Below, one piece after another: positions 1 to 7,854 of a stretch of 18,593 bases of DNA. The notes beneath the pieces are model-generated. The model was not told the DNA's origin and made no database searches. It saw only the letters and a program-made list of their open reading frames with translations. The position numbers and the translations under genes were made by a program. Position 1 is the stretch's first letter. Each line of letters starts with the position of its first letter. Origin of the DNA: Bacteroidales bacterium UBA5326 (GTDB lineage Bacteria; Bacteroidota; Bacteroidia; Bacteroidales; UBA932); the NCBI GenBank assembly GCA_002408205.1, contig DHQY01000008.1:16042-34634 (forward strand). Reading direction: 5' to 3'.

Positions 1-50
1 AGTGAGGAGTGAGAAGTGAGGAGTTAAGAGTGAGGAGTGAGAAGTGAAGA
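1..50. repeat. Heptanucleotide tandem repeat (GTGAGRA), left end
   Basis: From position 2 the sequence reads as seven consecutive 7-bp units: GTGAGGA, GTGAGAA, GTGAGGA, GTTAAGA, GTGAGGA, GTGAGAA, GTGAAGA. It then decays into unique sequence. The same unit family fills the last 67 bases of the window in the same orientation. It is outside any gene here. Because the period is 7, a TGA falls in every forward frame, so the array cannot be read through. Its origin is unknown; slippage-type expansion is an inference. Confidence 0.9.
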
Positions 51-146
51 GGAAATTTTGGTCAGTGGGTAGAATATGTGAGGTTTTTATGTTAACTTTA
101 CACATCTCTTAACCTTTTTTACAAACCTGATTAAAATTCCTAACAG

Positions 147-1211
147 ATGAAAACATTGTCCCGTTTTTTATTGGGCACTGTTACCTGTGCTCTGTTATTA
201 GTATCCTGTAATACAATGGATTCTCCATCACGGTTGAATGCTGTCCGTTTAAATGAACACTCTGTTTCCATAGCCGGTGACTCTTCTTTTTTGCTGTACA
301 TTACAGCCACACCAAAACGTTATACTAATGGAGATGTTTCGGTTACATGGGAGTCCAGTAAGCCCCAGGTGGTAACAGTAAGTGAAACCGGCAATCTGGA
401 AGCACTAAAAGCCGGTTTTGCCACCATTAAGGTAACCGTTGTTTCCAGAGATGTTACGTTGCAGGATTCATGCAAAGTAATGGTTACTTCTGGCGATATA
501 TATTTCCCCGACCCGGTTTTTGAGGCATATTGCGTCTCCCAATTCGATGCCAATCATGACGGAGCGGTCAGTACCGATGAGACAGCCGGCGTAGAAATTG
601 TTACCTGCCGGTCTATGGGCATTGGTTCTTTGGAAGGTATAGAATTTTTTCCATCTCTGTTTCTTCTGGAGTGTGAAGGAAATGCCATTTCCTCTCTGGA
701 TTTAAGCTATAATCTTGATTTATATCAGCTTACATGTTATGAGAATAATTTAGCGTCACTTAACCTGGAGCAGAATAGCAAGCTACATACTCTTTATTGT
801 AACAAAAACGCACTTACTTCACTGGATGTTTCAGGGTGTGATTCGCTAAGTTTTTTGATTTGTTACCATAATAATATTTCAAATCTGAATGTAACTCATA
901 ATACGGTTTTGAGTTTTTTAGAATGTTCTTTATGTAACCTCTCCTCCCTGGACCTCAGTCAAAATATTGCCTTAGAATCTCTTTCTTGTGATAATAACTC
1001 CCTTACTCAATTGGATTTAAGCAATAACAGGGCGCTTATTGAAGTTTTCTGTACCGAGAATTTATTAACAGTCCTGGATGTAAGCAATAACAGTGCGTTG
1101 AATACCCTGCGTTGTTATTCAAACCCTTCATTGGGTGAACTATGGTTAAGAACCGGACAATCCATAGATGATTTGGGAAAAGATCCCGGGACAGAAATAA
1201 AGTACAAATAG
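147..1211 (+). CDS. Surface lipoprotein with Big2-like domain and cysteine-ladder leucine-rich repeats
   Basis: This is a 354-residue predicted lipoprotein. Residues 1-21 form a signal peptide ending in the lipobox LVSC, with Cys21 as the lipidated residue. Residues about 31-115 look like a bacterial Ig-like (Big2) fold, including VTWESSKPQVVTVSETG and GFATIKVTV. Residues 134-145 (DANHDGAVSTDE) resemble an EF-hand or dockerin calcium loop. Residues about 162-333 are leucine-rich repeats of exactly 21 residues, each with a Cys: positions 176, 197, 218, 239, 260, 281, 302 and 323. A cell-surface binding or adhesion role is likely from the fold; no ligand can be named. It is convergent with the phosphatase gene, the two stop codons being 2 bp apart. 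No clear full promoter is seen in bases 51-146. The gene looks more AT-rich than its neighbours, which could mean separate ancestry. Confidence 0.85.
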   Translation: MKTLSRFLLGTVTCALLLVSCNTMDSPSRLNAVRLNEHSVSIAGDSSFLLYITATPKRYTNGDVSVTWESSKPQVVTVSETGNLEALKAGFATIKVTVVSRDVTLQDSCKVMVTSGDIYFPDPVFEAYCVSQFDANHDGAVSTDETAGVEIVTCRSMGIGSLEGIEFFPSLFLLECEGNAISSLDLSYNLDLYQLTCYENNLASLNLEQNSKLHTLYCNKNALTSLDVSGCDSLSFLICYHNNISNLNVTHNTVLSFLECSLCNLSSLDLSQNIALESLSCDNNSLTQLDLSNNRALIEVFCTENLLTVLDVSNNSALNTLRCYSNPSLGELWLRTGQSIDDLGKDPGTEIKYK

Positions 1212-1213
1212 CT

Positions 1214-1945
1214 TTATTCCCGAAATAACATTTTGTTGTTGTGCATGAGGGCCTCTATTTTTGTGGCTTGGGCACTATCCACTTCAATTTCCCGGATGAG
1301 CCGGTACTGACGGAGCGAATGTACGTCGGTACCGGTAAAACGGTACATGTCATTACGCAGCAGATGCTTTAGAATAATCAGAGATTCGGGCCCGTAGGCG
1401 CCCGAAAGGGAGAGCAGGTTCAGTTGCAGCCTGCAGCCCATTTCTATGAAGTGGTCAAAAACTTCCAGGTCGCGGGCCAGGTAAACGTACCGTTCGGGGT
1501 GTGCCAGAATGGGTTTGTAACCCGCGTTCACAAAGGCAAAAATCACTTCCTTAATGTAGGGAGAGATAAAATAATAAGACATTTCTATAAGCACAGACGA
1601 GTCGCCCATGCAAAGGAGCGGCTCGTTTGCGTTTCCCAGAAACTCATCGAACATGTACTCGGCGGCCAGGTGCAGGTCTATGTTCAGATGGGGAGGAAGC
1701 GTTTTTTTGAAGGCGCTAAACCGTTCCTGCAGAAACGAGCGGGTATTCTCCGGAAACATACCCTGGTCCACATGGGGTGTAAATATTACCTGTGAAACTC
1801 CGTTCCGTGCGAATTGTTCCAGAAGTTCCAGGGAGTCTTCGGCCGTCCGGAACCCGTCGTCCACGTCCGGCAGGATGTGGGTGTGGATGTCGCAGGTCAG
1901 GGGCAGGCTCCTGAGCGCTATTTTTTTTGTAAAAGGCCAGGGCAT
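1214..1945 (-). CDS. CpsB/YwqE-type PHP-domain tyrosine phosphatase (capsule regulation)
   Basis: This 243-residue protein belongs to the CpsB/CapC metal-dependent protein-tyrosine phosphatases of the PHP fold. The metal-binding motifs are visible in order: DIHTHILPDVDDG (H21, H23), FTPH (H58), AAEYMFD (E96), LAHPERY (H149) and TGTDVHS near residue 207. Family members remove phosphate from the Tyr-rich tail of the cognate autokinase and so reset polysaccharide assembly. It is the last gene of the export operon, 14 bp after the kinase stop codon, which supports that pairing. The ATG at 1945 gives the normal family N-terminus. An A8 tract lies in codons 6-9 (positions 1921-1928 on the + strand); a slip there would truncate the protein, but the frame is intact as given. 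Confidence 0.93.
   Translation of the reverse strand: MPWPFTKKIALRSLPLTCDIHTHILPDVDDGFRTAEDSLELLEQFARNGVSQVIFTPHVDQGMFPENTRSFLQERFSAFKKTLPPHLNIDLHLAAEYMFDEFLGNANEPLLCMGDSSVLIEMSYYFISPYIKEVIFAFVNAGYKPILAHPERYVYLARDLEVFDHFIEMGCRLQLNLLSLSGAYGPESLIILKHLLRNDMYRFTGTDVHSLRQYRLIREIEVDSAQATKIEALMHNNKMLFRE
1921..1928 (-). repeat. A8 homopolymer in the 5' end of the cpsB-like gene
   Basis: Eight identical bases (A on the coding strand) lie within codons 6-9 of the phosphatase gene. The frame is correct at this length. A change of one base would shift the frame within ten codons of the start. It is the second 8-base homopolymer near a gene start in this operon. Confidence 0.6.
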
Positions 1946-1959
1946 ATTTATTAGTGTTC

Positions 1960-4425
1960 TCAGACAGTTGTATGGGTAGCTTTGTGACGCCGGCGGGGCT
2001 TTTTGCCGTCGTTGCCGTCGCCGTATCCGTACCCGTAGCCATATCCGTAACCATACCCGTAACCATACCCGTATCCGCGACCGTATCCGTACCCGTAAGG
2101 ACTCTTGGAAAAGTCAACGGCATTGATTACCAGTGACATATTCTTAAGCTTTTCTGCGTCGTGAAAACCCTGAATTTCCGGGATCATCCGCAGGTCGGTA
2201 ACTTTGGAACGGATTACGTATAAAACAATATCGGAATAGCGTCCAATATTGAAGGTGTCGGCAGCCGGGAAACAGGGTGCGGTATCGGCAATAATATAGT
2301 CGTAGCTTTTTTTCAGCGGTTCAAGCAATTCGCCCACTTTGGCCGTGGAAAGCAGTTCCGAAGGGTTTGGAGGAATGGGGCCGGCAGGTAACAGGTCCAG
2401 GTTGTCGTCTACGCCCGAGGAAATGATGAGTTCGCGCACATCGGTCTCTTTTCCAATAAGGAAGTTAACTACTCCGGTACGGTTGCTCTTTCCGAAAACT
2501 TCGGCCACTTTAGGTTTTCTCAGGTCCATGCCAACCAGGAGCACTTTCTTGCCCGTGGCGGCCAGGGCAATGGACAGGTTGGAGGCCACGAATGTTTTGC
2601 CTTCGCCCGGGATGCTCGAAGTCACGTGGATGATTTTCCCCTGCACGAATTGCAGGTTGGAACGGAGCATACGGAACCCTTCCGTAACGGAATCCTTGCT
2701 CTTGATATCAATGAGCGACGTACCGGTTGGCGCTTTGGGAATGGTGGCAAATACGGGAATTTTGGTCCGGCTTTCCACGTCTCGTTTCCCGTCTACTTTC
2801 CTGCGCAGGGCCTGCCTGGAAAAGAATACTCCCGGAGGAATGATAAGTCCCAGCAGGATGCCAATCAGGTAGTTGTTCCGTTTGTTGGGCTTAATGGGAG
2901 CCGTTGTGGTGTATGGCTCTTCCATTTGTCGTGCGTTATCGGGCAGGGCGTAGAGCGAGATCATGGTCTCTTCTTTTTTCTGTTGCAACAGCCGGTAGAG
3001 CGGTTCAATGATCTCCTGCTGGCGGGCCATTCGGGCCAGTTCCAGTTGCTGTGTGGGGATGTTGGATATCTCGCGTTTTCCCTGTGATATCTGGCTGTTA
3101 AGGGCTTTTATGCGCAGATCGTAAGTTTTTTCTACGTTTTCTATGGAAACATTTATTCCGTTACGCATATCGTCGAGTTGCAGGTTAGCGTTCACCACAC
3201 GCGGGTTGTTCAGGCTCGATCCGGCAAGCAGCCGGTTACGCTCCACCACCAGTGTGTTGTATTGTTCAATGCCGGAAGTCAGACCCACGTCTTTAAGTCC
3301 CAGGTTGGCGGGGATCATGTCGTGTTTTGCACCTTGTTTGGCAAGGTAATCTTTTACCATATTCAGCAGGCTTACCTGTACTTCCAGTTCGGTCCGTTCT
3401 TCCCGGTAGCGGGCGTCCGAGGTAAGTACCAGTTCGGATTGGGAAGTTTCCTGTACGATACCCTGGGTGGCCCGGTAACTGCGGTAATCGCTCTCAATCA
3501 TACCCAGGTCGCGCTCTATCTCGTTCAGTCGGCCGTTAATAAAGATAATGGACTTGTCTATGGAGGCTGCTTTGAAGTCCCGGTTATCGGCTATGTAATT
3601 CTTAATAAGAGAGCTTAAAATATCCACCGAGCGCTGGGGGCGTTCATCCTGCATGCTCAACAGCACAATGTCCGAGGCATTCACCAGGGTACTCCGGGGG
3701 CCCTCACTCACTTGTGTAGCCGTCAGGCTTTCTGCCAGCTGTTTGGCCCGGGTCCGGGGATTCAGGACCCTTATCAGGTATTTGCTGTGGGCCGAGGCAA
3801 TGGTGGGGTTTTTGTTTATGCTGAAAAGACCGGCGGGTGTGCTCACCACATCGCCAAAGGCATAGACGGTGTCTTCCAGGATAACTTCCCGTCCCTGAAC
3901 CAGGAATCCGGTAATGGAATAGCCGTCCAGGTCCGGTTGCATCTTAAGATGGAGTTCCATGGGCTTAATATCTTCGGGAGCAATAGGTATAGGGTTTTCC
4001 CATTTGAACAGCAGCGGGCTGTTCTTATAAAATTCTGTACTTTTGACGCGGTCTTCTTCGTAATAAAGAATATTCAGTTCCAGTTCGATTACCACCCGCT
4101 GCATGAGTGCGGTAGTTTTAAGGATGTAAAGCTCGTTACTGATTTTTTGCCGCAACGACATCCCCGAAAACTCGGACATAAGGGCAATGTCGCTGGTGGT
4201 GGCCATCCCGCGGCCGTCGTCGTTCACGAGCATAATACTGGCGGAGCTCTCGTAAACAGGTGTCTGGTACCAGTTATAGGCATAAATAAACCCCACGCAT
4301 ATAATTAGTGAGAGAATAATCCAGTAACGAAGTCCCCAGATGGACTCCAGAATCATACGAATATCTAAGGATTCTTCTTCCTGCTGCTTTTTTCCCTTTT
4401 CCGGAGTGTATTGGATATCTGACAT
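1960..4425 (-). CDS. Wzc-like polysaccharide co-polymerase / BY-kinase (tyrosine autokinase)
   Basis: This 821-residue inner-membrane protein controls chain length and export of an extracellular polysaccharide. A Wzz-type region follows TM1 (about residues 34-52). Next come a long periplasmic, partly coiled-coil part (about 290-475), a GNVR-like region and TM2 (about 518-536). The cytoplasmic kinase has a Walker A SSIPGEGKTF (603-612), a Walker A' VGMDLRKP (631-638) and a Walker B DYIIADTAP (709-717). The C-terminus carries the autophosphorylation cluster, here 12 tyrosines alternating with glycine (777-801), then a basic tail. It starts 9 bp after the Wza-like stop codon and is followed after 14 bp by the phosphatase. 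Family and mechanism are well established; the polysaccharide itself is unknown because no glycosyltransferase is in the window. Confidence 0.95.
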   Translation of the reverse strand: MSDIQYTPEKGKKQQEEESLDIRMILESIWGLRYWIILSLIICVGFIYAYNWYQTPVYESSASIMLVNDDGRGMATTSDIALMSEFSGMSLRQKISNELYILKTTALMQRVVIELELNILYYEEDRVKSTEFYKNSPLLFKWENPIPIAPEDIKPMELHLKMQPDLDGYSITGFLVQGREVILEDTVYAFGDVVSTPAGLFSINKNPTIASAHSKYLIRVLNPRTRAKQLAESLTATQVSEGPRSTLVNASDIVLLSMQDERPQRSVDILSSLIKNYIADNRDFKAASIDKSIIFINGRLNEIERDLGMIESDYRSYRATQGIVQETSQSELVLTSDARYREERTELEVQVSLLNMVKDYLAKQGAKHDMIPANLGLKDVGLTSGIEQYNTLVVERNRLLAGSSLNNPRVVNANLQLDDMRNGINVSIENVEKTYDLRIKALNSQISQGKREISNIPTQQLELARMARQQEIIEPLYRLLQQKKEETMISLYALPDNARQMEEPYTTTAPIKPNKRNNYLIGILLGLIIPPGVFFSRQALRRKVDGKRDVESRTKIPVFATIPKAPTGTSLIDIKSKDSVTEGFRMLRSNLQFVQGKIIHVTSSIPGEGKTFVASNLSIALAATGKKVLLVGMDLRKPKVAEVFGKSNRTGVVNFLIGKETDVRELIISSGVDDNLDLLPAGPIPPNPSELLSTAKVGELLEPLKKSYDYIIADTAPCFPAADTFNIGRYSDIVLYVIRSKVTDLRMIPEIQGFHDAEKLKNMSLVINAVDFSKSPYGYGYGRGYGYGYGYGYGYGYGYGYGDGNDGKKPRRRHKATHTTV
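2023..2097 (-). repeat. Imperfect 6-bp repeat encoding a (Gly-Tyr)n tract
   Basis: On the coding strand, GGN TAY codon pairs run for 25 codons, broken once by an Arg codon (YGYGRGYGY). They encode 12 tyrosines at residues 777, 779, 781 and 785-801 (odd positions) of the autokinase. Codon third positions vary between units, so the tract is a degenerate minisatellite rather than a fresh expansion. It is the likely phosphoacceptor cluster. Confidence 0.9.
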
Positions 4426-4434
4426 GATGTTGGA

Positions 4435-5213
4435 TTATTTGGCGTTGTTGTTGGTTAGGGTGAGGATGACCGATACAACGGATACGGCCGATACCAGTAT
4501 GGAAAGCGAAGTGCTCCAGATGCTGGCTGTGTTCGTGCCCTGTACGATCCTCGAAGCGCTGGGGGCCACGTACAGTACGTCGTTCTGGTGCAGGTAGAAA
4601 TAGGGAGAGTTCATAATCTGGGCAGATTTCAGGTCAATTTTCACGTGAGTCTGCACCCCGTCTATTTCACGGATGAGCAGCACTTTGTCGCGTTCGGCGG
4701 CAATGTTCAGGTCGCCGGCCATTCCCAGGGCCTGCAGGATAGTGGTACGTTCCGAAGGCATGGTATAGGTGCCCGGGCTCCGGACTTCGCCCAATACGGT
4801 AATCTTATAATTGGTGAAACTGATCACGACCACGGGATCTTTTATGTATTCCTGCAACCGTTCGGTAAGGTAATTGGTCAGCTCTATGCGCGTAAGACCT
4901 TCCACGTGGATGCGTCCCAGCACGGGAAAATCGATATTTCCCTGTGAATCTACCAGGTAGGGGAACAGCGACTGGGCAGAGGTATAGCCTCCCATCATGT
5001 TCTCGTTCAGCGTGAGGTTGAATGGCATGACCACCGTTTTGTCGGGCCCGGTCACTACAATATTCAACAAATCGTCTTTGGCTATCCGGGTGATGTATTC
5101 TGCCTGGATGGGTTGCTTTTTGACCTGGTCAATGTCCTGAAAATAGAGAATGTCTTTGGAAGTGGCGCAGGATATTAAAAAAAAGCAACGAATGAATAAA
5201 TAAGTCTTTTCAT
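4435..5213 (-). CDS. Wza-like polysaccharide export lipoprotein, signal peptide split by a T8 frameshift
   Basis: This is an outer-membrane polysaccharide export protein. It has a Poly_export domain (LFPYLVDSQGNIDFPVLGRI, then LTNYLTERLQEYIKDPVVVI), an SLBB-type domain (ITVLGEVRSPGTYTMP onward) and a C-terminal hydrophobic segment (SLSILVSAVSVVSVILTL). The body is open from 4435 up to a TAA at 5218-5220, but that frame has no ATG or GTG start upstream of the domain. The only good start is the ATG at 5211-5213. It reads MKRLIYSFVAFF and then hits TAA at a run of eight T (5177-5184). With nine T it would continue as LISCATSKDILYFQDID, a normal lipobox and the usual start of this family in Bacteroidales. 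I therefore place the gene start at 5213 with a -1 frameshift. The cause may be phase variation, transcript slippage or an assembly error. It is first in the operon with the kinase and phosphatase. Confidence 0.85.
5177..5184 (-). repeat. T8 homopolymer interrupting the signal peptide of the export lipoprotein
   Basis: On the coding strand this reads GC-T8-AATATCC. With eight T the ATG frame stops at TAA directly after the tract. With nine T the two halves of a lipoprotein signal peptide join exactly. The count was made base by base from the given sequence. Confidence 0.85.
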
Positions 5214-5240
5214 TCAGTTATGGATTGGGTTAAAAGTAAA

Positions 5241-5248
5241 CAAATATA
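5241..5248 (-). promoter_or_regulatory. Probable -7 box for the polysaccharide export operon
   Basis: The minus strand reads TATATTTG, a full match to the Bacteroidota -7 consensus TAnnTTTG, 27 bp upstream of the ATG at 5213. No clean TTTG is seen about 20 bp further upstream, so the -33 half is weak. It lies in the 59-bp divergent region shared with clpC. Confidence 0.45.
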
Positions 5249-5260
5249 AGTAAAAAACTG

Positions 5261-5268
5261 TACATTTG
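5261..5268 (+). promoter_or_regulatory. Possible -7 box for clpC, very close to the start codon
   Basis: TACATTTG matches TAnnTTTG, but it ends only 4 bp before the clpC ATG at 5273. A transcript from it would be nearly leaderless. No -33 TTTG is at the right distance. It could be a chance match in AT-rich DNA. Confidence 0.25.
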
Positions 5269-5272
5269 AAGC

Positions 5273-7819
5273 ATGAATTTGAATTTGCCGGACGAACTCA
5301 ATCAAATACTGTCCTTTGCACGTGAAGAAGCCATGCGGCTGGGCAGCTACACCATTACGGGAGACCACGTATTCCTGGCCCTTATCCGCCATGAAAAAAA
5401 CAAAGCATACGAGTTACTCACCTCGTTAAACCTGCTGTTGTGGCAGATGAAAAACCTTATTGAAAGCAGGCACACCGGAGAAGAGATGATCCCCCCCGAT
5501 AAGGCCGACCAGGTAACCTTGTCCGATAACGTGGAACAGTGTATTAAAGTGATGTACCTCGAGGCCAGCAAATCCGGCCATGCTTTGCCCAATTCGCTGC
5601 ACCTGCTGCTGGCGTTGCTTTCGGTGGACGACGGTGTGGGCATTTACTGGTTAGGGCGCAAAGGAGTAACCGAAACCTCGGTCAGGGCATATATGAGGGG
5701 CGAGGCGCCACCCGTGGGCAAAACCCGTTCAAAGCGACGTGCCCAGGAATCCTCTTCTGCCGATGACGAGGGGAATGGTAAACTCCGTTCAAAAAACGAG
5801 GGGGGGGCTGAATCCGGAACTCCCATGCTGGATATGTACGCTTTTGATCTGACGCGTGCTGCGCGTGAGGGAGCACTGGATCCGGTGGTATGCAGAGACC
5901 GGGAAATAGACCGTTTGTCTCAGATTTTGGGCCGGCGTAAGAAGAATAATCCTGTACTGATTGGCGAACCCGGTGTGGGCAAATCGGCTATCGTAGAAGG
6001 ATTGGCCCGGCGTATTGCGTTTCGCAGCGGGTCGCCTACATTGCAGGGGAAAAAAATATTGTCGCTCGATATTGGCTCTGTAGTGGCCGGTACAAAATAC
6101 CGCGGGCAGTTTGAGGAACGCATGAAAACGCTCCTTGCCGAGCTCAGAAACCATCCCGAGACCATTTTGTTCGTAGACGAAATCCATACGCTCATCGGCG
6201 CCGGCGCCACCGGCGGAGTGGGCGGATCGCTCGATGCCGCCAACATGCTAAAACCGGCTATGGCCCGTGGCGAGATTCAGTGCATAGGAGCCAGCACACC
6301 CGATGAATACCGCGAGTATATAGAAAAAGACGGCGCTCTGGAACGCCGCTTCCAGAAAGTGATGGTAGAGCCTGCCAATTATGAGGACACTCTGGAGATT
6401 CTCAGAAACATCACGCCGAAATACGAAGAACATCACCTGGTTAAGTATACGCCGCAGGCGCTCGAAGCCTGTGTGCGGCTTTCCGAACGCTACATCACCG
6501 ACCGCTGCCTGCCCGACAAGGCCATTGACGTGTTGGACGAGGCCGGATCGCACGTGCATATATCGCACCTGAAAGTGCCCGAGGTACTGGCCGATCTGGA
6601 ACGCGAAATGGATAGCATTGTATCGCAGAAACGCGCGGCAGCAGCTGCAACCGATTTCGTAAAAGCCGCCGAGTTCCGCGAAAAAGAGCGGTTTCTGATA
6701 GCGGCCATTGCCGGGGAAAGGGAAAAATGGATAAATAAACAGCGCACCAACATGAGGGAAGTGACTGCCGACACCATTGCCGAAGTGGTTTCCATGATCA
6801 CTTCGGTGCCCGTAAGCCGGATTTCCGAAACCGAAACGGCGCGTCTGCTGAACATGACCGGAGAGCTCAAGAAAAAGCTCATTGGGCAGGACAGCGCCAT
6901 AGACAGCATGGTACGCGCCATCCATCGCAACCGCGCCGGCCTGAAAGATCCCAATAAACCCATAGGTACGTTTATTTTCCTGGGTCCCACGGGTGTGGGC
7001 AAGACGCAGCTGGCCAAGTTGCTGGCAGAATATATGTTTGATTCGCCCGACAACATGGTGCGCATAGACATGAGCGAGTATATGGAGAAATACGCCGTGA
7101 GCCGCCTGATTGGGGCGCCTCCGGGCTATGTGGGTTACGACGAGGGCGGACAGCTCACGGAACGTATCCGCCGCAAACCATATTCGGTGGTTCTGCTGGA
7201 CGAAATAGAAAAAGCGCATCCCGATATTTTTAATCTGCTGCTACAGGTGTTCGACGAGGGCCGCCTGACCGACAGTACGGGCCGTCACGTGGATTTCCGC
7301 AATACGATCATAATAATGACTTCTAATATTGGAAGCCGTGAGTTAAAAGAATTCGGGGCGGGCGTGGGCTTTGCCACTTCTACTGCTGTTACTTCGCGGG
7401 CAGCCGGGGAACGGGCGCGCCATATTATTGAAAAGGCGCTGGGCAAGCTGTTCACCCCAGAGTTCCTGAACCGTGTGGACGAGCAGATCCTGTTCAATGC
7501 CCTTACAAAAGAAGACCTTTTCCGGATCATAGACATAGAGCTTGCAGATCTTTTCAAACGGATCAGGCATTCGGGGTACACCCTGGAGATCAGTCCTGAG
7601 GCCAAGCGGTTCGTGGCCGAACAGGGATTCGATCCACAGTACGGGGCCCGTCCGCTCAAGCGGGCTATCCAGCGTTACCTTGAAGATCCTTTGTCAGAAG
7701 CCATTATCCGTATGGAATCTTCCGACAGCCGCAATCTGCGCGTGGCACTTAACAAAGAAGGGAACGATACGGTGGTGGCGGGTGAAATGGTATCTGCCAA
7801 TATTTTGCTCACTTCGTAA
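5273..7819 (+). CDS. clpC: ClpC-type AAA+ unfoldase, ATPase subunit of a Clp protease
   Basis: This 848-residue class I Clp/Hsp100 ATPase unfolds proteins and feeds them to ClpP in the cytoplasm. A double Clp_N domain occupies about residues 1-145, followed by a charged linker (about 145-185). The first AAA module has Walker A GEPGVGKS (231-238) and Walker B ILFVDEIH (298-305). A short middle domain with a UVR-like stretch (about 440-475) separates ClpC from the long-middle-domain ClpB. The second module has Walker A GPTGVGKT (571-578) and Walker B VVLLDEIEKAH (639-649). A VGF tripeptide near 698-700 sits where ClpC has its ClpP-docking loop, which argues for a proteolytic partner. Length and motifs are normal. 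It diverges from the polysaccharide operon and is followed after 35 bp by gyrA, which has its own promoter. Confidence 0.95.
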   Translation: MNLNLPDELNQILSFAREEAMRLGSYTITGDHVFLALIRHEKNKAYELLTSLNLLLWQMKNLIESRHTGEEMIPPDKADQVTLSDNVEQCIKVMYLEASKSGHALPNSLHLLLALLSVDDGVGIYWLGRKGVTETSVRAYMRGEAPPVGKTRSKRRAQESSSADDEGNGKLRSKNEGGAESGTPMLDMYAFDLTRAAREGALDPVVCRDREIDRLSQILGRRKKNNPVLIGEPGVGKSAIVEGLARRIAFRSGSPTLQGKKILSLDIGSVVAGTKYRGQFEERMKTLLAELRNHPETILFVDEIHTLIGAGATGGVGGSLDAANMLKPAMARGEIQCIGASTPDEYREYIEKDGALERRFQKVMVEPANYEDTLEILRNITPKYEEHHLVKYTPQALEACVRLSERYITDRCLPDKAIDVLDEAGSHVHISHLKVPEVLADLEREMDSIVSQKRAAAAATDFVKAAEFREKERFLIAAIAGEREKWINKQRTNMREVTADTIAEVVSMITSVPVSRISETETARLLNMTGELKKKLIGQDSAIDSMVRAIHRNRAGLKDPNKPIGTFIFLGPTGVGKTQLAKLLAEYMFDSPDNMVRIDMSEYMEKYAVSRLIGAPPGYVGYDEGGQLTERIRRKPYSVVLLDEIEKAHPDIFNLLLQVFDEGRLTDSTGRHVDFRNTIIIMTSNIGSRELKEFGAGVGFATSTAVTSRAAGERARHIIEKALGKLFTPEFLNRVDEQILFNALTKEDLFRIIDIELADLFKRIRHSGYTLEISPEAKRFVAEQGFDPQYGARPLKRAIQRYLEDPLSEAIIRMESSDSRNLRVALNKEGNDTVVAGEMVSANILLTS

Positions 7820-7835
7820 AGTTTTCGTACTTTTG
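7804..7835 (+). promoter_or_regulatory. Bacteroidota-type promoter for gyrA
   Basis: TTTG (7804-7807), a 20-bp spacer and TACTTTTG (7828-7835) match both halves of the Bacteroidota housekeeping consensus with good spacing. The upstream half lies in the last codons of clpC and the downstream half between the genes. The gyrA ATG follows 19 bp later. Confidence 0.7.
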
Positions 7836-7854
7836 AAAGATAATTCAAAAGAAA

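Noticed and set aside
6248..7219. Long minus-strand open frame (323 codons) opposite clpC
   Set aside because: It is fully inside the conserved AAA+ coding region on the other strand, and its translation is rich in His/Phe/Gly as expected from antisense of such a gene.
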